Origin: GCA-016700035 sp964454845
GTDB taxonomy: Bacteria > Patescibacteriota > Saccharimonadia > CAILAD01 > GCA-016700035
DNA length: 13,895 nucleotides
NCBI GenBank assembly: GCA_964454845.1
Contig: CAYVVS010000014.1
Location: 1 to 13,895, forward strand
Direction: 5' to 3'
Both the position numbers and the translations under genes were made by a program. Positions 1 through 6,430 of the stretch are shown here, in pieces. Below the pieces are notes generated by a model, which had not been told where the DNA came from, searched no databases, and was given only the letters and a program-made list of their open reading frames with translations. Each line of letters opens with the position of its first letter. Position 1 is the stretch's first letter.

Positions 1-632
1 GTGTTCCATGGCAACTCGGTGTCGACGGCATCAAATACCACCTCAAGCTGAGGCACCACAACTGTCATAATGAAGATGAGTGCCGCCACCATCACTACAA
101 AAATGAGACCAGGATAGACCATGGCGCCACGGACTTTGCTGACTAGCTCAGAGTCTTTCTCCATTTGATCGGCCAAACGGTTTAAGACGTCATCTAAAAT
201 CCCACCAATCTCACCGGCGTGAACCATTGAGATATAAACCGGGCTAAAAATCTTCGGGAATTTGGCAATGCTATCTGAGAGGGTTGAGCCAGATTCTACG
301 TCATGCGCAATGGTCTCAAGCGCGGCCGCAAGCGTTTTATTGGAAGTCTGAGTTTTTAGAATCGAAAGAGATCGAGCGATTGGTATGCCGGCACCAATCA
401 TGGTGGCAAATTGGCGCGAAAATATTACACGCTCTTTCATCGATACGCGGCCGTGCGGCAGGAGGTTTTTTATTTTTTTACCAACACTCGAATCACTCGC
501 AGCTTCAATCGAAACTGGCGTCATATCCTTTGCAAGCAAGGAGTCGACAACTTCTTTTTTTGAGCTTGCCTGTTGAGAGCCGCTAATTATCTGGCCGTTA
601 TGCGAGTGAGCTTGGTAGGTGTAGGTTTCCAA
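1..632 (-). CDS. pilC: Type IV pilus inner-membrane platform protein PilC (GspF family), 3' end outside window
   Basis: PilC/GspF is the inner-membrane platform on which the PilB ATPase drives pilin assembly. Reading the minus strand from a TTG at 632-630 gives 210 open codons running off the left edge. The first ~45 residues (begins METYTYQA) look like the usual N-terminal strand region. A GspF domain begins near residue 65 with the typical FSRQFATMIGAGIPI and continues through SMVHAGEIGGILDDVL. A hydrophobic helix spans about 171-193 after VRGAMVYPG. The TTG start is chosen because an AAGGAG ribosome site lies 7 nt upstream, merged with the pilB stop codon (TAAGGAG); no ATG occurs until residue 37. 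The start is 11 nt after the pilB stop, so the two are one operon. A second GspF repeat would be expected beyond the window. The family is clear; the exact start is inferred. Confidence 0.93.
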   Translation of the reverse strand, partial: METYTYQAHSHNGQIISGSQQASSKKEVVDSLLAKDMTPVSIEAASDSSVGKKIKNLLPHGRVSMKERVIFSRQFATMIGAGIPIARSLSILKTQTSNKTLAAALETIAHDVESGSTLSDSIAKFPKIFSPVYISMVHAGEIGGILDDVLNRLADQMEKDSELVSKVRGAMVYPGLIFVVMVAALIFIMTVVVPQLEVVFDAVDTELPWN

Positions 633-643
633 GTATCGACTCC

Positions 644-2767
644 TTATTCGCGAGTCACGCGTAGGACTTCTTCAATGGTGGTGAGACCCTGAAGTGCTTT
701 TTCTAGGCCGTCTTCCTGCATGGTGGTCATGCCTTTTTCAACTGCTGTTTTTTGGATTTCGTTAGCTGTTGCTTTGGAGGTAATGAGTGTGCCGATTTCT
801 GCAGATACATCAAGTACTTCGTAAATTCCCATACGGCCGGAGAAGCCGCTATTGCCACATTGCTTGCATCCCACAGCGCGATACAGAACGAGCGTTTCTG
901 CATTGGCGTTTGGCGTGCTGGCTGGTGGCATTTCATCAAGCGAATCAACTTCTTTAGTGGTCTTTTCCTCCGGTTTTTCAGAAATTTGTTGAATTTTCGC
1001 GGCGCCAACTTCGGCAGGCTTTGGCGGCAAAGTCGGATTAGCTTCTTCTGGCGGCAAGCCGATTGAGCTGTCATCACCATCGCCAGATGGGCGGTCAATA
1101 ATGTTTGGATCTTGAGCAATGCGGTCTAAGATACTGCGACGCTCTAAATCTAGATTTTCTGGCACGGGGATGACTTTACGATTTGGATCTTGCTTGCGAA
1201 CTGGTGGAGCGGTATCGGCAATCGGCTTTGGTGTAGGGAGGGCTGGACTTGCTGGGGATTCAGCTGGTTTTTCTGGAACCGGTGGAGCGGCGGATTTAGC
1301 ATTTGGGCTCAGATGCGCAAGAGTGCGGTTTAAGTTGAAAGTTGACTCAATTTCATCGAGCAGTGCACCGCTTGGTGTGTATGGTGTTTTGCACTTCGGA
1401 CAGAGCTTACGCACTAGGCGTTGAGCGATGACGGTGTTGACGGTTGTGGCAATCAAGAATGGCTCAATGTTCATGTCTAAAAGTCGTGGCAAAGTCGTGG
1501 CCGCGTTGTTGGTGTGCAGAGTAGAAAGCACAGTGTGGCCGGTAAGTGCGGCTTGCACGGCAAGGTTAGCAGTCTCCGCATCGCGAATTTCTCCCACCAT
1601 AATTACGTTTGGATCTTGGCGCAAAAGTGCGCGCAGGCCATTGGCAAATGTCATGCCAGCCTGAGTGTTCACTTGAGTTTGGTTCACGCCTGGAATGCGG
1701 TATTCGACCGGATCTTCAATGGTAGAAATGTTCACGCTCGGGGTGTTCATAAGGGTCAGAACACTATAGAGCGTAGTAGATTTACCAGCACCAGTTGGGC
1801 CAGTTACCAGGATCATGCCATCCGGTTGCTTCATGCCGTCTTTAATAGATTTAAGCGCCTGTCCGGAAAAGCCGAGCTCTTCTAAGGTTGCGGCTTTTGT
1901 TGACTCATTTAAAATTCGCATCACTACTTTTTCACCTTCCATAACCGGCAGAGTAGCTACACGAACGGCAACAGTTTTGGAGCCTAACGTTGCTTTAAAG
2001 CGCCCGTCTTGGGGTACGCGATGTTCGTCAATTTTTAGGTTTGCGAGGATTTTAATGCGGCTCACAACTGCTGGCAGAATCTGGCGGGGGAGCGTCATCG
2101 ATTCGCGCAAAATCCCGTCGATACGGTAGCGAATCTGCACGATGGATTCGCGCGGCTCGATGTGCACGTCAGAAGCACCGCTTTTTACGGCATATTCCAA
2201 AATGATGTTCACGGTCTTTGCAATCGGCGCGTCTTCAGAAATATCTTCGGCGCTCACCGTTTCTTGCTTCGTCGGGGCTGGGCCGGTGGCGGCACTTTCG
2301 CGAATCGCTTTATTGATTTCGTTATCCAGGCCGGTGCGATATTGATCGAGCACCGTCAGTACATCACTTTGGGTTGCGACATACACCTGCAAGTTGCCAC
2401 CGAGCTGTTTTTCAATGACATCAACTGCCTGCACATCTTCTGGGTCGGACATCGCCAGCTGCCAAGTGCCAGATTTTGCATCTTGGCCAAACAACACCAC
2501 CTGATATTTTTTGGCAATTCGCTCCGGAATGCGCGAAAGCACCTCGCGCGGAATCTTCACGTTCGTCAGGTCGATGTAAGGCAGGTTCAGGCTCTTGGCA
2601 TACAGCGCCACCAGCTCGCGCTCACCAATAATGTGGCGATGAATCACAATTTGCTCGAGTGGCTGACCGGTTTGGGTGGCAGTGGTTTCCGCCTGTTGAA
2701 GCACCTCGGGCGTTACTTTGCCGCTCGAGGTAAGGAGTTGTTTGAGTGTTTCTGTAGAGATGCGCAT
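644..2767 (-). CDS. pilB: Type IV pilus assembly ATPase PilB (GspE family) with large insertion
   Basis: PilB is the cytoplasmic hexameric ATPase powering pilus extension. Numbering is from the upstream ATG at 2776. Residues ~4-150 form the N-terminal GspE/MshEN-type domain. The ATPase core has Walker A GPTGAGKST at ~326-334, an Asp-box STIEDPVEYR at ~351-360, Walker B VIMVGEIRD at ~391-399 and a His-box TGHTVLSTLHTN at ~412-423. The zinc tetracysteine is present as CPKC (459/462) and CKQC (637/640), but the pairs are 174 residues apart, separated by a Pro/Glu/Ala-rich, probably disordered stretch (~490-627). This makes the protein ~707-710 residues against roughly 560-570 for classic PilB. 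The second ATG (2767) is preferred because a TAAAAT -10-like box lies 11 nt upstream and leaves no room for the first ATG (2776). It is followed directly by pilC. Confidence 0.96.
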   Translation of the reverse strand: MRISTETLKQLLTSSGKVTPEVLQQAETTATQTGQPLEQIVIHRHIIGERELVALYAKSLNLPYIDLTNVKIPREVLSRIPERIAKKYQVVLFGQDAKSGTWQLAMSDPEDVQAVDVIEKQLGGNLQVYVATQSDVLTVLDQYRTGLDNEINKAIRESAATGPAPTKQETVSAEDISEDAPIAKTVNIILEYAVKSGASDVHIEPRESIVQIRYRIDGILRESMTLPRQILPAVVSRIKILANLKIDEHRVPQDGRFKATLGSKTVAVRVATLPVMEGEKVVMRILNESTKAATLEELGFSGQALKSIKDGMKQPDGMILVTGPTGAGKSTTLYSVLTLMNTPSVNISTIEDPVEYRIPGVNQTQVNTQAGMTFANGLRALLRQDPNVIMVGEIRDAETANLAVQAALTGHTVLSTLHTNNAATTLPRLLDMNIEPFLIATTVNTVIAQRLVRKLCPKCKTPYTPSGALLDEIESTFNLNRTLAHLSPNAKSAAPPVPEKPAESPASPALPTPKPIADTAPPVRKQDPNRKVIPVPENLDLERRSILDRIAQDPNIIDRPSGDGDDSSIGLPPEEANPTLPPKPAEVGAAKIQQISEKPEEKTTKEVDSLDEMPPASTPNANAETLVLYRAVGCKQCGNSGFSGRMGIYEVLDVSAEIGTLITSKATANEIQKTAVEKGMTTMQEDGLEKALQGLTTIEEVLRVTRE

Positions 2768-2778
2768 ATTCACCATTC

Positions 2779-2784
2779 ATTTTA
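2779..2784 (-). promoter_or_regulatory. Possible -10 box of pilB
   Basis: TAAAAT on the minus strand, 11 nt before the preferred pilB ATG, would give a transcript with only about 4-5 untranslated bases. No convincing -35 hexamer is visible 16-18 nt upstream, so this is tentative. Confidence 0.3.
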
Positions 2785-2815
2785 GCATAAGCAAGATGTA
2801 TAAAATCATCTGTTG

Positions 2816-2842
2816 GTAATGCTTTTTGCGCAAAAGCATTAC
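2816..2842. promoter_or_regulatory. Perfect 11-bp palindrome between divergent genes, candidate operator
   Basis: GTAATGCTTTT, 5-nt spacer TGCGC, then AAAAGCATTAC: eleven of eleven positions pair. It lies in the 141-nt gap between divergently transcribed pilB and the lamin-tail gene, between the two candidate promoters. A terminator is not needed in a divergent gap, so a shared operator for a dimeric regulator is the simplest reading. This is inference from position and symmetry; the regulator is not in the window. Confidence 0.55.
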
Positions 2843-2850
2843 GCATACGC

Positions 2851-2880
2851 TTTACTTTCGGTTTTCGGCGGGTGTATGGT
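2851..2880 (+). promoter_or_regulatory. Possible promoter of the lamin-tail surface protein
   Basis: TTTACT (2851-2856) and TATGGT (2875-2880) are separated by 18 nt, each matching 4 of 6 consensus bases. The box pair starts 9 nt after the palindrome. An AGGGGG ribosome site follows at about 2899-2904. Confidence 0.35.
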
Positions 2881-2908
2881 GGGGAACAGTTGAAAAGCAG
2901 GGGGAATA

Positions 2909-4201
2909 ATGAAACGTGTACTTTTAGGAATAGTATCAGCAGTATTGGCTTTGGCGCCAACGGTTCAGGTTGTACAAGCAGCTGATGGGAGTCAAAGCTC
3001 TAAGGATATCGTAATTAATCAGCTGTATTGTGGTTCTCCAGCTGATGCGGCCGATGAATTTGTTGTATTACACAATACGAGTCTTGCAAACGTAGATATT
3101 AGTGGACTTGCCGTCGAGTATAAATCGGCTACTGGCAAGAGCTGGTATGAGAAAGCCAAAGTAGCTGATGGCACTATAATTGCTAGTGGTGGAGATTATG
3201 TGTTTGCAACCAAGCGAGAACGCGATTCGGAGCTTGATAGTGGGCTTGCACAAAGCGGTGGGAACATCAGAATCATTTTCACTACTGGAGAGATTGCAGA
3301 CGCCGTAGCCTGGGGAGCGGGCGACTCCCCTGAGGGCACTGCAGCCTCGTCGGTGCAATCAGGACAGGCGCTAGCACGTAAAACAGATACGTCCGGGCAG
3401 CTCATTGATACGCAGAATAATGCTGCTGACTTTGAGTCTAGCAATATAGATATGGCACTTGAGACACCTTCAAATCCTGGCTCAGGCTCGCCCGCACCTG
3501 TACAGACCACTATTGATGCAGTAGTTGAAATTACCGAATTGTTCCCTGATCCAACTAGCCCAGCAACAGATAGCTCCGACGAGTTTATTGAACTCTTTAA
3601 TGCAGGGGCAGAGCCCGCTGTATTACAGGGCTGGAAACTGCGTGATGCTGCCGGACATTTGGCTTCTCTTGATGGTGTGAGTTTACTGCCGGGTCAGTAT
3701 CTGGCACTCATGTCCTCCCAGACAAAAATATCTCTCAATAATGCTGGGGACACAGTTGCACTTATTAACCCAGCTGGTGAGACTGTCATGACTACACCAG
3801 ATTATGGTGCCGCTCAAGAAGGATTAACATACGGCTCAAGTACTGAAGGTTGGGGCTGGCTGGCTATACCAACGCCTAATGCGCCTAATAGTTCGCTCGC
3901 CAGTCAGGATGTTGCCGCGGCTGCAGCTACTAAGGCTAAAGCAAAGAAAACTATCGCGAAATCCACTAAGAAAAAGGCTAAATCTGTAAAAGCAAAGACG
4001 CCTAAGCTTGCTAAGACTGCAGCAGTAAGCGCGGCGAACAATAATGCTGATATGGTTGATGCGCAGGCAGAGTCAGTTCCGTGGACATGGCTAGTGGCGG
4101 GATTGGGTGTTCTCGCGGTAGGATATGGAGTATATGAGTACAGACCAGAAATTACATCTTTCTTCGTCAAGCTACGAGCAAAGCTTAGCGCTCGGTCGTA
4201 A
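2909..4201 (+). CDS. Secreted, membrane-anchored protein with two lamin-tail-like domains
   Basis: Not assigned a precise function; it is most likely a cell-surface protein. A signal peptide covers residues 1-25 (MKRVLLGIVSAVLALAP..., cleavage near VQA-AD). Residues ~32-155 and ~205-325 each look like a lamin-tail (LTD) beta-sandwich, with the characteristic DEFVVLHNTS and DEFIELFNAGAEPAVLQGWKLRD stretches about 175 residues apart. A Lys/Ala-rich linker (~338-372) follows, then a single transmembrane helix (~391-409) and a short basic tail, giving an N-out, C-in topology. LTD domains occur in many secreted bacterial proteins and are thought to bind surfaces or nucleic acid, but no ligand can be read here. 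The start has a strong AGGGGG site 4 nt upstream. The gene faces away from pilB/pilC, and its last 68 nt overlap tsaE in another frame. Confidence 0.82.
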   Translation: MKRVLLGIVSAVLALAPTVQVVQAADGSQSSKDIVINQLYCGSPADAADEFVVLHNTSLANVDISGLAVEYKSATGKSWYEKAKVADGTIIASGGDYVFATKRERDSELDSGLAQSGGNIRIIFTTGEIADAVAWGAGDSPEGTAASSVQSGQALARKTDTSGQLIDTQNNAADFESSNIDMALETPSNPGSGSPAPVQTTIDAVVEITELFPDPTSPATDSSDEFIELFNAGAEPAVLQGWKLRDAAGHLASLDGVSLLPGQYLALMSSQTKISLNNAGDTVALINPAGETVMTTPDYGAAQEGLTYGSSTEGWGWLAIPTPNAPNSSLASQDVAAAAATKAKAKKTIAKSTKKKAKSVKAKTPKLAKTAAVSAANNNADMVDAQAESVPWTWLVAGLGVLAVGYGVYEYRPEITSFFVKLRAKLSARS

Positions 4202-4628
4202 GCTTGGCGCAATCTTGCAGCTTGGCGATGTGCTGGAGTTTGTAGGCGATCTTGGTGGCGGCAAGACTACGCTTATTAAAGGAATTGCCGTCGGTCTTGG
4301 CATCGAGCAGACGGTAACCAGCCCGACTTATAACATTCAGCGTTCATACAAAATCCCTCGCGGGGGCACACTCGAGCATTACGATTTGTATCGTTTGGGT
4401 GATGATGAAATTCTCTTAGAAGAAATGCGAGAGGTAATTACTGCAGGCGACTCAGTAATTTGCGTGGAGTGGGCAGATCATTTTCGTAATCATCTCATTG
4501 AAGATAGGTTTGTGGTAGAAGTCCATTTTATAGATGAAAATACTCGTCGCTATGAAGTGCGCGGTACGGGTGAGTCGACACAAAAAAGACTGGCGGACGC
4601 ACAGCAAGAATTGGAGGCTTTAGAATGA
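4134..4628 (+). CDS. tsaE: tRNA t6A biosynthesis ATPase TsaE
   Basis: TsaE is the P-loop ATPase that works with TsaB and TsaD to attach threonylcarbamoyl to A37 of ANN-reading tRNAs in the cytoplasm. Numbered from the upstream ATG at 4125, Walker A GDLGGGKTT is at ~41-49, SPTYN follows at ~65-69, the family signature HYDLYRLGDDE at ~84-94, and VEWADH near 118-123. Length matches the family (usually ~150-165). Two in-frame ATGs exist, at 4125 and 4134. The second is preferred because AGGA (4120-4123) is 10 nt and GGAG (4127-4130) 3 nt upstream of it. Either start lies inside the end of the lamin-tail gene (68-77 nt overlap); the next in-frame alternative start, TTG at 4215, would remove the strand before the P-loop. 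The stop overlaps the tsaB start (ATGA). Confidence 0.95.
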   Translation: MSTDQKLHLSSSSYEQSLALGRKLGAILQLGDVLEFVGDLGGGKTTLIKGIAVGLGIEQTVTSPTYNIQRSYKIPRGGTLEHYDLYRLGDDEILLEEMREVITAGDSVICVEWADHFRNHLIEDRFVVEVHFIDENTRRYEVRGTGESTQKRLADAQQELEALE

Positions 4629-5014
4629 TACTGGCACTGAGAACAGATAAGCCAATGGCGGAACTTATTTTGGTAGAAGAAGGCAAAGAAGTTGCGAGAT
4701 ACGAGTGGGAAGCACATCGTACACTCGCCGCCACACTGGTTGGTAAAATCCAGAATTTTCTCACAGACAATAATTCCGCAACCGAAAAACTTTCCGGCAT
4801 CATCGTTTTTTCTGGCAGCGGCTCATTCACTGGTTTGCGCATTGGTGCAACGGTTGCCAACGCTCTCGCGTATTCACACAACATCCCGGTCGTGGCAGGT
4901 GAAGGTGAGAACTGGTTAGCTATGGGTGTACAAAAAGTTACCCAAGCAAATACCGGCGAGTATGTAATCCCGACATACGATCGCGAACCAAATATTACAA
5001 AACCAAAAAACTAG
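4625..5014 (+). CDS. tsaB: Short TsaB-like t6A biosynthesis protein (first domain only)
   Basis: TsaB is the ASKHA-fold partner that scaffolds TsaD and TsaE. The signature SGSGSFTGLRIGATVANAL at ~62-80 corresponds to the family GPGSFTGxRIG motif, and the N-terminal MILALRTDKPMAELIL fits strand 1, with the usual Asp/Thr positions changed. The protein is only 129 residues, against about 220-230 in E. coli, and ends soon after the first ASKHA domain with a polar tail. The TAG stop is clean and no downstream frame continues the domain, so this looks like a naturally short form rather than a frameshift; short TsaB proteins are common in reduced genomes. GGAGG at 4613-4617 is 7 nt upstream, and the 4-nt overlap with tsaE supports coupled translation. 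Confidence 0.86.
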   Translation: MILALRTDKPMAELILVEEGKEVARYEWEAHRTLAATLVGKIQNFLTDNNSATEKLSGIIVFSGSGSFTGLRIGATVANALAYSHNIPVVAGEGENWLAMGVQKVTQANTGEYVIPTYDREPNITKPKN

Positions 5015-5016
5015 CT

Positions 5017-5823
5017 ATGGATCCACGCATTCAAAAAATCGGTACAATCTTGCGGACAGATGCGCAGGGCTATTTGATGAGTGGGGCTTCCATAGAAAAG
5101 ATCACGGATCCGTGGCGAGAAGTGGTGGATATTTACATACAAAAATTTCAGCAAGAGCTCGGTGATAATTTTCATAGTCTCTACATTCGCGGATCGATTG
5201 CTCGCGGCACTGCTGTAGAAGGGGTATCAGATATTGACGGCATAGTGCTGACAAAAACTGAGCCAAGTGAGATTGATTGGTCATGGCGTCCGCCACTGCG
5301 CCAAGAAGTGCTAGAAAAGCACCCATTTCTTAAAGGTGTAGATTTTGGTCAGGCTTCGGTAGAGTCTGTCGTAAACGGTCAAAACAAGGTACGTGCCTTT
5401 TTGCTAAAAGTAATGTCTGCTTGTGTTGCTGGTGAGGATATTATTCCTCAATTGCCACAAGTGAAGCCGGGTAGGGATGCTTTGGTTGTACGCTGGAAGT
5501 TTGAAGAGAAGATTCAGCCTGGATATCATGCTGGTCCAGAATCTACATTACGTCATCGGACGAAACACATAGGAAAGCAAATTCTCCGCGCTGGCATGGA
5601 GCTTGTTATGGAGCGCGAGCAGGCCTATTCCCGTGATTTATATCCATGCTACGAAATGTTTAGCAAATATTACCCAGAAAAAGAACCCGCTATGCGCATA
5701 GCACTCGAACAAGCGTTATTTTCTACTGAGCGTGAGCAGGAATTTGAGCAGATGCGAGCTGATATTGGCCCGTGGTTAGTCAAGCAGCTCGACATCATGT
5801 ATCCATACACACCAAGAAACTAG
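5017..5823 (+). CDS. Nucleotidyltransferase-fold protein
   Basis: A pol-beta-type nucleotidyltransferase of unknown substrate. The catalytic signature is GSIARGTAVEGVSDID (~59-74): the G-S pair, the RG turn and the two metal-binding aspartates D72 and D74. A third carboxylate could be D109 or E116 in GVDFGQASVES. The C-terminal half (~150-268) is helical and resembles the helical partner domain found in kanamycin-nucleotidyltransferase-like proteins (about 250-270 residues), but substrate residues cannot be read. The ATG is 2 nt after the tsaB stop with no clear ribosome site, which suggests translational coupling and co-transcription with tsaE/tsaB. Whether it acts on tRNA, a small molecule or a protein is unknown; MNT/HEPN antitoxin is less likely because of its length and the absence of a HEPN partner. 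Confidence 0.75.
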   Translation: MDPRIQKIGTILRTDAQGYLMSGASIEKITDPWREVVDIYIQKFQQELGDNFHSLYIRGSIARGTAVEGVSDIDGIVLTKTEPSEIDWSWRPPLRQEVLEKHPFLKGVDFGQASVESVVNGQNKVRAFLLKVMSACVAGEDIIPQLPQVKPGRDALVVRWKFEEKIQPGYHAGPESTLRHRTKHIGKQILRAGMELVMEREQAYSRDLYPCYEMFSKYYPEKEPAMRIALEQALFSTEREQEFEQMRADIGPWLVKQLDIMYPYTPRN

Positions 5824-6264
5824 CTACTTTGTAACCAGTTTCTTCAGTTCTGCCCAGAAGTCTATCGGACTTTCCCAGGTCATGGCTTCGTATTTTTCTT
5901 CGTTGGCTTGAAAATCTTCTACACTCACAAAAGCAAACTCACTCACCTCACCAGTTTTCTGGATTTCTGCCGGATTAACTTTGGCCTTATAGATAATCCA
6001 AAGTACATGTCGGTCATACTCGCTGGCGCTTGAGGGCGCGATAAGACACGGATGCTCTTCAATCTCAGCCGAACAACCAAGCTCTTCTAGAAGCTCTCTC
6101 TTTAGTGCATCGCCAGCACTTTCGCCCCAATCCAATCCTCCTCCAGGCAAATCCCAGCCTAAGTCACGCTCATTTACCACGAGAATTTTACCTTCCTCGT
6201 TTGTTATGAGCGCCTTCGCACTTACACGGTAATACGCATTTGGAGTTTTTGGGCCTCGTTCCAT
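5824..6264 (-). CDS. Nudix hydrolase
   Basis: Nudix enzymes hydrolyse nucleoside diphosphates linked to another group X, often for pool cleaning. The complete Nudix box runs from G42 through E48, with R56-E57 and E60-E61-L-G63 (GX5EX7REUXEEXGU), preceded by WDLPGGG. The length of 146 fits a single-domain enzyme. The substrate cannot be inferred. An AAGGAGG ribosome site lies 13 nt before the ATG, farther than normal, and a TATACT -10-like box ends 7 nt before it, so the start may be used on a leaderless message. The gene converges on the nucleotidyltransferase with no gap: the two stops form TAGCTA at 5821-5826, and no terminator lies between them. Confidence 0.93.
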   Translation of the reverse strand: MERGPKTPNAYYRVSAKALITNEEGKILVVNERDLGWDLPGGGLDWGESAGDALKRELLEELGCSAEIEEHPCLIAPSSASEYDRHVLWIIYKAKVNPAEIQKTGEVSEFAFVSVEDFQANEEKYEAMTWESPIDFWAELKKLVTK

Positions 6265-6271
6265 GCTTTAT

Positions 6272-6284
6272 AGTATACCTCCTT
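6272..6284 (-). promoter_or_regulatory. Overlapping ribosome site and -10-like box before the Nudix gene
   Basis: On the minus strand AAGGAGG (6278-6284) is followed at once by TATACT (6272-6277), 7 nt before the ATG. Either the ribosome site is used at an unusually long 13-nt spacing, or TATACT is the promoter -10 and the transcript begins at or beside the ATG. The -35 region is weak (GCCAGA). Confidence 0.35.
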
Positions 6285-6341
6285 AAGCTTGCACTCTGGC
6301 CCGAAAAGGCGAACAATAGGGATGCACAGTAAATCTGTTTT

Positions 6342-6374
6342 TTGATTATTTTTTGAAATACAACACATTATAAT
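6342..6374 (+). promoter_or_regulatory. Putative promoter of the rny operon
   Basis: A perfect TATAAT lies at 6369-6374 below a T-rich tract carrying TTTTTTGA twice, 11 nt apart (starting at 6339 and 6350 approximately). The -35 assignment is unclear: TTGAAA (6353-6358) is 10 nt from the -10 and TTGATT (6342-6347) is 21 nt away. The resulting leader would be about 50 nt with AGGTG before the rny ATG. Confidence 0.45.
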
Positions 6375-6430
6375 TTGACCAATTTTGCAGCCCCACCGAC
6401 TGTAAGATTGCTGTAGAAATGAGGTGAATT

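Noticed and set aside
284..586. 100-codon plus-strand frame near the left edge
   Set aside because: Antisense to the recognisable PilC GspF domain.
2162..2785. 207-codon plus-strand frame opposite pilB
   Set aside because: Lies wholly within the clear PilB frame and shows no domain or sensible start.
6419..6427. Minimal ATG-AGG-TGA start-stop overlapping the rny ribosome site
   Set aside because: Three codons arising from the AGGTG site itself; no evidence that it is translated.
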